Origin: Nocardiopsis mwathae
GTDB taxonomy: Bacteria > Actinomycetota > Actinomycetes > Streptosporangiales > Streptosporangiaceae
Assembly: GCF_014201195.1 (NCBI RefSeq)
Contig: NZ_JACHDS010000001.1
Span: 4,526,001-4,590,000 of the forward strand
Reading direction: 5' to 3'
Length of the DNA: 64,000 nt
In this document: positions 17,597-26,660 of the stretch, piece after piece
Numbering within the stretch: position 1 is the first letter of the stretch
How the letters are laid out: each line of letters begins with the position of its first letter
Translations under genes and position numbers: made by a program
Notes under the pieces: generated by a model
Database searches by the model: none
The model's input: the letters and a program-made list of their open reading frames with translations, nothing else
What the model was told of the DNA's origin: nothing

Positions 17597-18712
17597 GTGA
17601 AGCTCTCCAAGTACGGCAAGTTCGCGGGGCTCGCCCTCGCCGGTTCCCTCGCACTTTCGGCTTGTGGCAGCGACCAGGCGGTCGGCGGCGGCGACGGCTC
17701 CGCCGCCGCGGACATCGACTGCGTCGACGGCGGCGGTACCCTCGCCGGCGCCGGATCCAGCGCCCAGGAGAACGCCATGGCGGCGTGGAAGGCGGCCTAC
17801 GAGGGCGCCTGCGGCGACACCACGGTCAACTACGACGCGGTCGGCTCGGGCGCCGGCCGCTCCCAGTTCATCGACGGTGCCGTGGCCTTCGGCGGCTCCG
17901 ACTCGGCCCTGGACGAAGACGAGACCCGGCAGGCCACCGAGCAGCGCTGCAACGGCTCCGAGGTCGTGAACCTCCCCGCCTACATCGCCCCCATCGCCGT
18001 CGCGTTCAACCTGGACGGGATCGACAGCCTCAACCTCAAGCCCGAGGTCATCGGCGAGATCTTCGACCAGAAGATCACCGAGTGGAACGACGAGAAGATC
18101 GCCGCGGACAACCCCGACGTCGACCTCCCCGACGCGAAGATCGTCCCGGTGAACCGCTCCGACAAGTCCGGCACCACCGAGAACTTCACCGCCTACCTGT
18201 CCGAGGCCGCCGGAGACGCCTGGCCGCACGAGGCCGACGGCGACTGGCCCATCGACCCGGTGGAGGCCGGCCAGGGCTCCTCGGGTGTGGTCTCGGCCAT
18301 CCAGGCCGGCGAGGGCACCATCGGCTACGTCGACGCCTCGCACGTCGGCGGCTTGGGCACCGCAGCGGTGGGCGTCGGCGACGAGTTCGTCTCCTACAGC
18401 CCCGAGGCCGCGGCCGCGATCGTGGACGCCTCCCCCGAGCGGGAGGGCAACACCGACAACGACCACGCCATCGACCTCGACTACCTGACCAAGGAGGCCG
18501 ACGCCTACCCGATCGTGCTCGTCGCCTACGAGGTCGCCTGCATGGAGTACGACGACGCCAAGGACGCCGAGCTGGTGAAGTCCTTCCTGTCCTACGTCGT
18601 CAGCGAGGCCGGCCAGCAGGCCGCCGCCGACGAGACGGGGTCGGCCCCGATCTCCTCGGAGACCCGGGACAAGCTCCAGGCCACCATCGACAAGATCTCC
18701 GCGGGCGCCTGA
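17597..18712 (+). CDS. pstS: Phosphate ABC transporter substrate-binding lipoprotein
   Basis: A 371-residue protein whose signal peptide ends in the lipobox LSAC (cysteine about residue 23), so it is tethered outside the membrane. Phosphate-binding segments are visible: GGTLAGAGSSAQENAMAAW near the start, VNYDAVGSGAGRSQFIDG, FGGSDSALDEDE and NRSDKSGTTENFTAYL. The start is a GTG at 17597 with GGAG just upstream. It is first in pstSCAB, directly behind the PHO boxes. Confidence 0.95.
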   Translation: MKLSKYGKFAGLALAGSLALSACGSDQAVGGGDGSAAADIDCVDGGGTLAGAGSSAQENAMAAWKAAYEGACGDTTVNYDAVGSGAGRSQFIDGAVAFGGSDSALDEDETRQATEQRCNGSEVVNLPAYIAPIAVAFNLDGIDSLNLKPEVIGEIFDQKITEWNDEKIAADNPDVDLPDAKIVPVNRSDKSGTTENFTAYLSEAAGDAWPHEADGDWPIDPVEAGQGSSGVVSAIQAGEGTIGYVDASHVGGLGTAAVGVGDEFVSYSPEAAAAIVDASPEREGNTDNDHAIDLDYLTKEADAYPIVLVAYEVACMEYDDAKDAELVKSFLSYVVSEAGQQAAADETGSAPISSETRDKLQATIDKISAGA

Positions 18713-18734
18713 TCAGCGCGCCGCAGACCGCCGC

Positions 18735-18773
18735 AGGGGCGGGGCTCACACCCACGGGTGCGGGCCCTGCCCT
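18735..18773 (+). terminator. Imperfect hairpin between pstS and pstC
   Basis: GC-rich arms around AGGGGCGGGG and GGGCCCTGCCCT form an imperfect stem about 20 nt beyond the pstS stop. Partial termination here would give more pstS than pstCAB transcript, as in other pst operons. No U-tract is visible, so this is tentative. Confidence 0.4.
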
Positions 18774-18971
18774 TCACGGCGTTGTGCGGCCGGCCGCTCC
18801 CGGCCGCCGCGCCCCGTTCACACCGCACCCGGCACGGCATGGTCAAAGCCCTCGTATGAAACCCGCACAATGTAACGGGCCCTGTCAGCCCACGTCAGGA
18901 CACCACGGAACGGGGTCGGTCGCCGAAGTGACCTCGACCACCACCGTGACCGATCTCGACCGGAGTCTCAC

Positions 18972-19952
18972 ATGACCACCACGGACGCGGACACGTCCGC
19001 GGCGGCCCCGCCGCCCAAGGGGACGCCCCAGGGGAAACGCCGTGTCGGCGACGTCGTCTTCGCCAACACCGCACGTGGGTCAGGGCTCCTGATCCTGCTC
19101 ATCCTCGCGGGGGTCGCGGCCTTCCTGCTCTTCCAGTCCTGGGACTCGCTGCAGGCCAACACCGCCAACTTCTTCACCACCACCGAGTGGAACGCCAGCA
19201 CCCGCACCGACCCCGCGTTCGGTGTGGCGGCCCTGGCCTTCGGCACCGTACTCGCCGCGGCGATCGCGCTGCTGCTGGCGACCCCGGTGGCCATCGGCAT
19301 CGCGCTGTTCATCGTCTACTACGCACCGCGCCGCCTCGCCGCGATCCTCGGCTACATCGTGGACCTGCTGGCGGCCATCCCCAGCGTCGTCTACGGCCTG
19401 TGGGGCGTGGGCTACCTCGTCTTCCAACTGGAGCCCGCCTACCGGCTGCTGGAGCAGTACCTGGGCTGGATCCCGCTGTTCCAGGGGCCGGTGTCGACCA
19501 CCGGTCGGACCATGCTGAGCGCCGGGATCGTGCTGGCGGTGATGATCCTGCCGATCATCACGGCCATGTCCCGCGACGTCTTCCACCAGGTCCCCCAGGC
19601 GCACCGGGAGGCGGCACTGGCGCTGGGCTCCACGCGCTGGGAGATGATCCGCATGGCGGTGCTGCCCTATGGCCGCCCCGGCATCATCGGCGGCGCCATG
19701 CTCGGCCTGGGTCGAGCACTCGGCGAGACCATGGCGGTGGCGATGATCCTCTCACCGGCCCTCGTCATCTCCCCGTTCCTGCTGCAGAGCGGCAACCAGA
19801 CCATCGCGGCGCACATCGCGCTGCAGTACCCGGAGGCCACCGGCTACGGCGTGTCCGCGCTGATCGCGGCCGGCCTGGTGCTCTTCGCGATCACCCTGGT
19901 CGTCAACATGGGTGCGCGCTTCATCGTCGCGCGGCGCAAGGAGTTCTCCTAA
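18972..19952 (+). CDS. pstC: Phosphate ABC transporter permease PstC
   Basis: A 326-residue inner-membrane permease with six predicted helices. The ABC-permease coupling motif (EAA loop) reads HREAALALGSTRWEMIRMAVL, with GIIGGAMLGLGRALGETMAV after it, both characteristic of PstC. An N-terminal cytoplasmic tail of about 30 residues precedes the first helix. The ATG is at 18972, about 260 nt after pstS, and its stop is directly followed by the pstA ATG. Confidence 0.95.
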   Translation: MTTTDADTSAAAPPPKGTPQGKRRVGDVVFANTARGSGLLILLILAGVAAFLLFQSWDSLQANTANFFTTTEWNASTRTDPAFGVAALAFGTVLAAAIALLLATPVAIGIALFIVYYAPRRLAAILGYIVDLLAAIPSVVYGLWGVGYLVFQLEPAYRLLEQYLGWIPLFQGPVSTTGRTMLSAGIVLAVMILPIITAMSRDVFHQVPQAHREAALALGSTRWEMIRMAVLPYGRPGIIGGAMLGLGRALGETMAVAMILSPALVISPFLLQSGNQTIAAHIALQYPEATGYGVSALIAAGLVLFAITLVVNMGARFIVARRKEFS

Positions 19953-21047
19953 ATGACCACCACGAGAAACGCGCCTTCCACCGGTGCCGCCGGTGAGGGC
20001 CCGCAGCTGAAGCAGCCCGCGCTGACGACGGGGGCGCTGCCGCGCTATGCCCCGCCGGCGCTGCTCGCCGGTGTGGCGGTGGTGGTCGGCGGCGCGCAGT
20101 TCGCGCTCGACACGTTCCACCCGGCCTCGTTCGCGGTCCTGTCCGCCCTGACCTACCTGGTGCTGATCGGCATCGCATCGAGTGTGGTCGAAAACGGGCG
20201 CAAGGCCAAGGACCGGCTGGTCACCGGGCTCGTCTACTGCTGCTTCGCGATCGCGATCGTCCCGCTGCTCTCGCTGCTGTTCACCGTGCTGGTCAACGGC
20301 CTGGAGCGGTTCGACGGCTACTTCCTCACCGTCTCGATGAACGGTGTCCTGCCGAGCATGGACGCGGGCGGCGTCTACCACGCCATCGTCGGCACCATCG
20401 CGATCACCGGCTTCGCCGCGCTGATCTCCATCCCGATCGGCCTGATGACCGCCATCTACCTGGTGGAGTACGGGCGCGGCCGGCTCAAGCAGGCCATCAC
20501 CTTCTTCGTGGACGTGATGACGGGCATCCCGTCGATCGTCGCCGGCCTGTTCGTGGTGGCGCTGTGGATGATGCTCTTCGGCCCCGGCAAGACCAACGGC
20601 GCGGCGGGCGCGATCGCACTGTCGGTGCTGATGATCCCGGTGGTGGTGCGCTCCAGCGAGGAGATGCTGAAGCTGGTGCCGAGCGAGCTGCGCGAGGCCT
20701 CCTATGCCCTGGGCGTGCCCAAGTGGCTGACCATCGTCAAGGTCGTGCTGCCGACCGCCATCGCCGGGCTGACCACGGGAATCATGCTGGCGCTGGCGCG
20801 CGTTATCGGGGAGACGGCCCCGCTGGTCCTCACTGCGGGTATCGCGGCCGACAAGATCAGCTGGAACCTCTTCGACGGGCAGATGATGAGCCTCCCGGTC
20901 TTCATCTACCAGCAGGTCCGCATGGGAACCGACGAGGCCTACGCCCGGGCGTGGGCAGCGGCGCTCACGCTGATCCTGATCGTGATGCTGCTCTTCCTCG
21001 GTGCCCGACTGATCTCCCGCTTCTTCGCGCCGAAGCTCGGGCGATGA
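19953..21047 (+). CDS. pstA: Phosphate ABC transporter permease PstA
   Basis: A 364-residue permease. It has an extra N-terminal segment of about 110 residues with two or three hydrophobic helices, common in actinobacterial PstA. Then come the six-helix core with MTAIYLVEYGRG, MTGIPSIVAGLFVVALW, the coupling loop LREASYALGVPKWLTIVKVVL and ARVIGETAPLVLTAG. It starts on the base after the pstC stop. Confidence 0.95.
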   Translation: MTTTRNAPSTGAAGEGPQLKQPALTTGALPRYAPPALLAGVAVVVGGAQFALDTFHPASFAVLSALTYLVLIGIASSVVENGRKAKDRLVTGLVYCCFAIAIVPLLSLLFTVLVNGLERFDGYFLTVSMNGVLPSMDAGGVYHAIVGTIAITGFAALISIPIGLMTAIYLVEYGRGRLKQAITFFVDVMTGIPSIVAGLFVVALWMMLFGPGKTNGAAGAIALSVLMIPVVVRSSEEMLKLVPSELREASYALGVPKWLTIVKVVLPTAIAGLTTGIMLALARVIGETAPLVLTAGIAADKISWNLFDGQMMSLPVFIYQQVRMGTDEAYARAWAAALTLILIVMLLFLGARLISRFFAPKLGR

Positions 21048-21118
21048 GCGCCGACTCGACCCGGCGACCAGCCACCCAGCGACCCGACAGCTCCACCTGA
21101 CCGACCAGAGGACTTCCA

Positions 21119-21898
21119 GTGGCCAAGAGAATCGACGTCTCCGGACTCCACGTCTACTACGGTGACTTCCTCGCCGTCGAGGACGTGTCGATGACCATCG
21201 AGCCCCGCTCGGTGACCGCGTTCATCGGCTCCTCCGGATGCGGAAAGTCGACCTTCCTCCGCACGCTCAACCGCATGCACGAGGTGACCCCCGGCGCCCG
21301 GGTCGAGGGCAAGGTCATGCTCGACGACCAGGACATCTACGCCCCGGAGGTCGACCCGGTGGCGGTACGCCGCGAGATCGGCATGGTCTTTCAGCGGCCC
21401 AACCCCTTCCCGACCATGTCGATCTACGACAACGTGATCGCCGGCGCCAAGCTGAACAACCAGCGGCTGAGCAAGAACGTCGCCGACGAGATCGTGGAGC
21501 GCTCCCTGCTCGGCGCCAACCTCTGGGACGAGGTCAAGGACCGCCTCAACCGCCCCGGCGCGGGCCTGTCGGGCGGTCAGCAGCAGCGGCTGTGCATCGC
21601 GCGCGCGATCGCGGTCGAGCCGGCGGTGCTGCTGATGGACGAGCCCTGTTCGGCGCTCGACCCGATCTCGACCCTGGCGATCGAGGACCTGATCTCCAAG
21701 CTCAAGGAGAACTTCACGATCGTCATCGTGACCCACAACATGCAGCAGGCGGCCCGCGTCAGCGACCAGACGGCCTTCTTCAACCTCGCTGGCACCGGCA
21801 AGCCGGGCAAGCTGATCGAGATGGACGAGACCAACAAGATCTTCACCAAGCCGGAGAAGAAGGAGACCGAGAACTACATCACCGGTCGATTCGGCTAG
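21119..21898 (+). CDS. pstB: Phosphate ABC transporter ATPase PstB
   Basis: A 259-residue ATPase. Walker A is GSSGCGKST, the Q-loop is in [18 protein letters not shown], the signature is [16 protein letters not shown], Walker B is [13 protein letters not shown], and the switch histidine is in [23 protein letters not shown] is diagnostic of PstB. The start is a GTG at 21119, 71 nt after pstA. No phoU follows; instead a strong hairpin ends the operon. Confidence 0.96.
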   Translation: MAKRIDVSGLHVYYGDFLAVEDVSMTIEPRSVTAFIGSSGCGKSTFLRTLNRMHEVTPGARVEGKVMLDDQDIYAPEVDPVAVRREIGMVFQRPNPFPTMSIYDNVIAGAKLNNQRLSKNVADEIVERSLLGANLWDEVKDRLNRPGAGLSGGQQQRLCIARAIAVEPAVLLMDEPCSALDPISTLAIEDLISKLKENFTIVIVTHNMQQAARVSDQTAFFNLAGTGKPGKLIEMDETNKIFTKPEKKETENYITGRFG

Positions 21899-21930
21899 GA
21901 GTCCTCAGAGGCGCGCGGAGACTCGCGCAC

Positions 21931-21966
21931 GCGGGCGGTGGGGCCTGGAGTGCCCCCACCGCCCGC
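21931..21966 (+). terminator. Terminator hairpin of the pst operon
   Basis: Perfect 13-bp arms, GCGGGCGGTGGGG and CCCCACCGCCCGC, with a 10-nt loop, begin 33 nt after the pstB stop. Confidence 0.75.
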
Positions 21967-22725
21967 TGTCGTTCGGGGACGCCCGGGAGCCCCCTCCCCG
22001 CCCCGGTAGGACGCCCGGACCTCCGCGGACACCCGGGCGCATTTTTCCACCGACATCAATGCCCTATGGTGCACCTTTCCTGCGATCAATGCCATTAACT
22101 TCGCAGCACAGCGGCGCCACCATTGATTCGACACCCGGCGATCCGCGCATCTTTTCCTGATCCTGTTCGGAATAGGCGCACCCCACACCGTGTGAAGAAG
22201 CTCACTCGTTGGCGCGTAAACCATTCTCCGACTTCGCGAACGCGGCGCAAGGAACACATGTCCTCCGCGCCTGGGAACTACGACCCCAAGGCAAGGGGAC
22301 CATCGCCGACCATCGTTATCGATCTGTTGTTCTTGGATCGCCGGGACGAATATTTGCAGTTCAGAGCAGGTCGGAACGTGCAGTGCATGTGCCGATCTCC
22401 TCCGTTCTTCCACCGGAGATCCATTCTTCTCCGGGGCGCCCGGCCCCCGGGAACGGCGGCCCGCAGAACCCTCCGGCAAGCCCGCGAGCTGCGCATTCGA
22501 CGCCCCGCGAAGCCCCGTGCACACGTTCGTCCATTTTCAACGAATTACGCCGCGAACCGGAAACACGACCGTTACATTAAGCGCCCGACCAGCACTTACA
22601 CCGGCCCGCCGGTAAACATTCGGCGACGCGCGCCGCCCCCGCAATAGGCGCGTAATCGCCCGCCGACTTTCGGTGCTACATTCTGTGGCGTCCTTTGCAA
22701 TCACAAGTTGAAAGGAATGGTCGCC
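21967..22725. other. Non-coding region with lower GC between pstB and the protease inhibitor
   Basis: No convincing gene is seen on either strand: the open frames lack a ribosome binding site, have Arg/Pro-biased translations and no family motif. Parts such as 22060-22400 and 22530-22600 are clearly richer in A+T than the neighbouring genes. The 3' end holds the inhibitor gene's promoter region, with a -10-like TACATT near 22677. It may be decayed DNA or carry an unrecognised small RNA. Confidence 0.5.
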
Positions 22726-23061
22726 ATGAAGCGCGTCACCGTTGCCGCGTTCGTTCTCGCCTCCGCCACGAGCCTGGGGGTCGGGATTCCGGCAGTCGCC
22801 AGCGCCGCGGTCGCTGACAAGGCCGCTCCCGAGCAGCGCGCCGCGTCGTTCTGCCAGGGCAAGCAGGAATGGCCCGAGCTGGCCGGTATGCCGGCCAAGG
22901 CCGCCAAGGAGATCATCGAGCGGGAGAACCCCTACGTCACGGCCCGGATCCTGCCCGAGGGAAGCCCCGTGACCCTGGACTTCCGGTGTGACCGCGTGTG
23001 GCTGTTCCACAAGGTCGACAGCCCGCAGCTGCTGCTGGCCCACACGCCGCGCGTCGGTTGA
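22726..23061 (+). CDS. Secreted potato inhibitor I / eglin c-family serine protease inhibitor
   Basis: A 111-residue protein. A signal peptide (MKRVTVAAFVLASATSLGVG, ending AVASA) leaves a mature domain of about 75-80 residues. That domain follows the eglin c/potato inhibitor I pattern: a WPEL..GMPAKAAKEII helix, then LPEGSPVTLDFRCDRV with the protease-binding loop, and a C-terminal strand ending HTPRVG. In eglin c the reactive bond is Leu-Asp in the same SPVTLD sequence, so P1 here should be Leu, suiting subtilisin-, chymotrypsin- or elastase-like proteases. Two cysteines (SFCQGK and FRCDR) could pair, unlike eglin c, which has none. The ATG at 22726 has AAAGGAA upstream. It stands alone in its transcription unit. 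Confidence 0.8.
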   Translation: MKRVTVAAFVLASATSLGVGIPAVASAAVADKAAPEQRAASFCQGKQEWPELAGMPAKAAKEIIERENPYVTARILPEGSPVTLDFRCDRVWLFHKVDSPQLLLAHTPRVG

Positions 23062-23354
23062 CACCACGGACGCACCGACGTCCTCCCCTTCGGACCCCGG
23101 GAATGCGAGGGCCCCGCGCGTAGTGGGGACTCCGTGGGACGCACCGTGCCCACGGGACGCGGTTCCCCGGTGCGAGGGCATCCGAGCAGCGGAATCGCCC
23201 CTCACCGGGAGAAGTCGGCCCGAGCACCCGGCCCGGACCCGGATCCGGTCGACCGGATCCACCGCGCGGAAACCGCCGCGGTCGCCCCGGCCCAGAACGT
23301 CGACGCCCGCACCGGGCCACAGACGAGGGTGGTGACCGCGGCGGCGCCGTAGGG

Positions 23355-23972
23355 TCAGGACTCCTTCACCACGATGCTCTCCACCGTGTTGGCCACGTGC
23401 TCGAACGCGTCGGCCGCGGCCTCCAGCTCCTCGATGACGTCCTTGAGTTTGAGGACGGTGAGGGCGTCGTACTCACCGCTGAACAGGCGGGCCAGCAGCC
23501 GCCGGTAGATCTGGTCGGCCTGGTTCTCCAACTGGTTGATCTCGATCCAGTACCGCGTGAGGTCCTTCATCGAACGCAGCCGTGGCATGGCCTCGGCCGT
23601 CAGCTCAGCCGCCCGCTCCAGCACCTCGACCTGGTCGATGATGCCCTTGGGGAGACGGTCCAGCCCGTAGAGGCCGATGAGGTCGACCGCCGCGTCCATG
23701 GAGTCCATGACGTCGTCCAAGCTTGAGGCCAGCCGGTAGATGTCCTCGCGGTCGAACGGGGGCATGAAGCTCTGGTTCAGCCGCCGCATGATGGCGTGGG
23801 TGCGCTCATCCCCGGCGTGCTCGCAGGCGCGCATCTTCTCGCTGATGGCATCACGGTCGGCGCCGTCACTGATCAGTTCCACCAGCAGACGCGCCGCGAT
23901 AACCAGGTTGTTCGCCGAGTCGGCGAACATCTCGTAGTAGCTGTCATCGCGCGGAGTCAGGCGCAGACGCAC
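23355..23972 (-). CDS. DUF47 (PhoU-like) family protein
   Basis: A 205-residue all-helical protein of the DUF47 family, related in fold to PhoU. Typical segments are DDSYYEMFADSANNLV at the start, CEHAGDERTHAIMRRLN, and DREDIYRLASSLDDVMDSMD with the acidic metal-binding-type cluster, ending VANTVESIVVKES. DUF47 genes are normally paired with a Pit-type phosphate permease. No pit gene lies on either side here, so it may act on another transporter or on Pst. The start is a GTG at 23970-23972 with AGGAG upstream; an overlapping ATG is out of frame. Confidence 0.85.
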   Translation of the reverse strand: MRLRLTPRDDSYYEMFADSANNLVIAARLLVELISDGADRDAISEKMRACEHAGDERTHAIMRRLNQSFMPPFDREDIYRLASSLDDVMDSMDAAVDLIGLYGLDRLPKGIIDQVEVLERAAELTAEAMPRLRSMKDLTRYWIEINQLENQADQIYRRLLARLFSGEYDALTVLKLKDVIEELEAAADAFEHVANTVESIVVKES

Positions 23973-24496
23973 ATCTATCTCCTGAAGTGCGGTGGTCGTC
24001 CGTGTGGGATGTTACGGGCACCGATCGGGCGAACGGGCCTACGGTCGGGTACGGGCACAACCGCTCGACGCCCCTTCGCGGCGTCCCCGGGGGGCGCTCC
24101 ACTCCTTGTTCACCTGAAATCCGGCATTGACCACTGAAAACCCATGTCGCAGAGTCATTCATCCTAACCGTCCCGACTCGGATGGACCCGGACCCCTGCC
24201 ACACCGATGCCACACCGACCGACCGACGGACGGCGGCGAACGTCGCGAACAGGACGTAGGCCACAGGGGAACGTCGGCTCCGACATGGTCTGTGAGATCC
24301 CTCCCCCTGGTCGGTACCCGGCATTCACCACCGTGTCGCATCGAGTTCCCACATCCGACAGTTTCGGTGCAAGTCACCCTCAGGGCAACCGCCCATGCCC
24401 GACGGCACCGCACTTCATCACCGAGAAGCCCGCATCCACCGGCGATCCGCGCCGGCGAACCACTCTGCCGGACCGGGCCGAACGGGGCCGGCACGT
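23973..24496. other. Non-coding region upstream of the DUF47 gene
   Basis: No credible gene is seen. A single GTTCACC heptamer is present near 24108 but lacks the 11-nt-spaced partners of a PHO box. The right part runs into the inverted-repeat element at 24497. Confidence 0.5.
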
Positions 24497-24606
24497 CCTA
24501 GGGCGTATTCGACGGATCATTCCCGGCTCGCGGCCACCGGAACGACGCTCGCTGCGCCGGACGGCCGCTCGCTCAGGAGGAAAGCATCCGCCAAACACGC
24601 CCTAGG
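24497..24606. repeat. Dispersed terminal-inverted-repeat element (copy B)
   Basis: Arms of 21 bp lie at 24497-24517 (CCTAGGGCGTATTCGACGGAT) and 24586-24606, matching each other at 18 of 21 positions. The interior contains GAGCGGCCGTCCGG on the minus strand, which also lies inside the element at 53233-53307. The right end supplies the TAGGCT -10 of the next gene. Confidence 0.7.
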
Positions 24607-24608
24607 CT
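24603..24608 (+). promoter_or_regulatory. Leaderless promoter -10 (TAGGCT) of the SCP2-like gene
   Basis: TAGGCT is followed after 7 nt by the ATG at 24616. An ATG at 24610 would be only 2 nt from the -10 and cannot be transcribed from it, so the promoter position decides the start codon. Confidence 0.6.
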
Positions 24609-24615
24609 CATGTAC

Positions 24616-25083
24616 ATGCCAGCCAAGCCCGGCCCCGCCCAACGGCGTAGCGCCGCCCTGCGCGACGCCCTCGACGCCCAACTCTCGGCGCTCGGTGAGG
24701 ACCCCTACGCCGGGTCCGACCGACCGGCCGAGGTGCTGGCCGCCTGCGCCGAGGCCGTGCTGCGCGCCCGCGATGCCGGGCGGGCCCCGCAGCGGGCCGC
24801 GGTGCGCGCCGCCGTCCGCGGCACCCTCGCCGAACTCGCCGAACGCGCCCCCGGGCACAGCCTGGAGGTGCGGGTTCCGCCGTTCGGTGCGGTGCAGGCG
24901 ATCGAGGGCCCCCGGCACACCCGCGGCACCCCGCCCGGCGTCGTCGAGACCGACTCGCTCACCTGGCTCGACCTGGCCCTCGGCCGCACGGACTGGGCGG
25001 ACGCGGTGGCCGCGCACCGGGTGTCGGCCAGCGGTGTCCGCGCCGACCTCGCCCCGCTGCTGCCGCTGTGGCCGGCCCCCTGA
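24616..25083 (+). CDS. Sterol-carrier (SCP2-like) family protein
   Basis: A 155-residue protein resembling the short actinobacterial SCP2-superfamily proteins encoded next to purF. A helical N-terminal half ([18 protein letters not shown], then [15 protein letters not shown]) is followed by the strand [17 protein letters not shown] and the segment [20 protein letters not shown], which resembles the ligand-binding beta sheet end of SCP2 domains. From general knowledge, the same neighbour pair occurs in Streptomyces. The ligand is unknown. Translation probably starts at the ATG 24616 on a leaderless transcript. Confidence 0.7.
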   Translation: MPAKPGPAQRRSAALRDALDAQLSALGEDPYAGSDRPAEVLAACAEAVLRARDAGRAPQRAAVRAAVRGTLAELAERAPGHSLEVRVPPFGAVQAIEGPRHTRGTPPGVVETDSLTWLDLALGRTDWADAVAAHRVSASGVRADLAPLLPLWPAP

Positions 25084-25158
25084 CCCCGGACTCCCACCTC
25101 AGCACGGTTTTTACGGCCCGAGGCGACCCTGCCTGACCCGCCCCCGGTGATCAGGCAC

Positions 25159-25164
25159 TAAGCT
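25159..25164 (+). promoter_or_regulatory. Probable purF promoter -10 (TAAGCT)
   Basis: TAAGCT is followed 7 nt later by an in-frame GTG at 25172, the same geometry as the leaderless start at 24616. The ATG at 25166 is only 1 nt from the -10. Confidence 0.5.
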
Positions 25165-25165
25165 G

Positions 25166-26653
25166 ATGAACGTGGCGCAATCCGACGGCCGGCTCTCCAT
25201 GGACCTCGATCCCATCGATCCCCTCGAACGAGGCCCGCAGGACGCCTGCGGGGTATTCGGGGTCTGGGCGCCCGGCGAAGAAGTCAGCAAGCTCACCTAT
25301 TTCGGCCTCTACGCGCTGCAGCACCGCGGCCAAGAGTCCGCCGGCATCGCCCTGAGCGACGGCGAGCGCATCCTCGTCTACAAGGACATGGGACTGGTCT
25401 CCCAGGTCTTCAACGAGGCGACGCTCGACTCGCTCCGCGGGCACCTGGCCATCGGCCACTGCCGCTACTCCACGACCGGGTCCCCCGTGTGGGAGAACGC
25501 GCAGCCGACCTTCTATACGGCACGCGACGGGGGTCTCGCCCTCGGCCACAACGGCAACCTGATCAACACGCCGGAGCTCGCGGCGATGCTGCCGAGCGAC
25601 CGGCTCGGCGCCACCACCGACACCGAGGTGCTGACCAACCTCCTCGCCGAGAGCGGCCGCGCCATGGAGGAGGCCGCCCTCGACCTGCTGCCGCGGGTAC
25701 AGGGGGCGTTCTCGCTCGTCTTCATGGACGAGAAGACGCTGTACGCGGCCCGCGACCCGCAGGGCATCCGCCCGTTCGTGCTCGGGCGCCTGGAGAGCGG
25801 CGGCTGGGCCGTGGCCAGCGAGACCGCCGCCCTCGACATCGTCGGCGCCACCATGGTCCGCGAGATCGAGCCCGGCGAGCTGATCACCATCGACGAGCGC
25901 GGTGTGCGCTCGATGCGCTTCGCGGAAGCCGCACCCAAGGGCTGCCTCTTCGAGTACGTGTACCTGGCCCGCCCCGACACCACCATCGCCGGGCGCAGCG
26001 TCAACTCCGCCCGTGTGGAGGTGGGCCGCCGCCTGGCCAAGGAGCACCCGGTCGAGGCCGACCTGGTCATCCCGGTCCCGGAGTCCGGAACCCCGGCGGC
26101 GGTCGGCTACGCGGAGGGCAGCGGCATCCCCTTCGCCCAGGGGCTGGTGAAGAACTCCTACGTGGGCCGCACGTTCATCCAGCCGAGCCAGACACTGCGC
26201 CAGCTCGGCATCCGGCTCAAGCTCAATCCGCTGCGCGAGGTCATCGAGGGCAAGCGGCTGGTGGTCGTCGACGACTCCATCGTGCGCGGCAACACACAGC
26301 GCGCGCTGGTGCGGATGCTGCGCGAGGCCGGCGCGGCCGAGGTGCACGTGCGCATCTCCAGCCCGCCGGTGCTGTGGCCCTGCTACTACGGCGTCGACTT
26401 CGCCACCAAGGCCGAGCTGATCGCCGGGAACCTGAGCACCGAGGAGATCCGCGCGTCCATCGACGCCGACTCGCTTGCCTACATCGCGCTGGACGAGCTC
26501 ATCGCGGCCACACAGGTGCCCAAGAGCCGGCTCTGCCGCGCCTGCTTCGACGGTGTCTACCCCATCGAGGTCGACGAGGACTCCCGCGGTAAGTACCTGC
26601 TGGAGAAGTCCTGCGGTTCCAAGCCGCTGACGACGGCCGCGGGCGCACAGTAG
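25166..26653 (+). CDS. purF: Amidophosphoribosyltransferase
   Basis: A 495-residue enzyme for the first step of de novo purine synthesis. After a propeptide comes the nucleophilic Cys (residue 28) in QDACGVFGVW, which must be exposed by cleavage. The glutaminase part has LQHRGQESAGIAL and GHNGNLIN. The PRPP motif is VVVDDSIVRGNT. The cysteines of the [4Fe-4S] form are present (KGCLFEYVY, WPCYYGVD, CRACFDG). The true start may be the GTG at 25172 (leaderless) or the ATG at 25199; all are in frame. The gene is followed by a hairpin and then purM. Confidence 0.95.
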   Translation: MNVAQSDGRLSMDLDPIDPLERGPQDACGVFGVWAPGEEVSKLTYFGLYALQHRGQESAGIALSDGERILVYKDMGLVSQVFNEATLDSLRGHLAIGHCRYSTTGSPVWENAQPTFYTARDGGLALGHNGNLINTPELAAMLPSDRLGATTDTEVLTNLLAESGRAMEEAALDLLPRVQGAFSLVFMDEKTLYAARDPQGIRPFVLGRLESGGWAVASETAALDIVGATMVREIEPGELITIDERGVRSMRFAEAAPKGCLFEYVYLARPDTTIAGRSVNSARVEVGRRLAKEHPVEADLVIPVPESGTPAAVGYAEGSGIPFAQGLVKNSYVGRTFIQPSQTLRQLGIRLKLNPLREVIEGKRLVVVDDSIVRGNTQRALVRMLREAGAAEVHVRISSPPVLWPCYYGVDFATKAELIAGNLSTEEIRASIDADSLAYIALDELIAATQVPKSRLCRACFDGVYPIEVDEDSRGKYLLEKSCGSKPLTTAAGAQ

Positions 26654-26660
26654 AGACCCT

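Noticed and set aside
17347-18975. A 542-codon frame overlapping pstS in another frame
   Set aside because: Arg-rich low-complexity translation, while pstS in its own frame has full motifs, a lipobox and a PHO-box promoter.
22123-22647. A 174-codon frame between pstB and the protease inhibitor
   Set aside because: No ribosome binding site and no family pattern; composition matches translated non-coding DNA.
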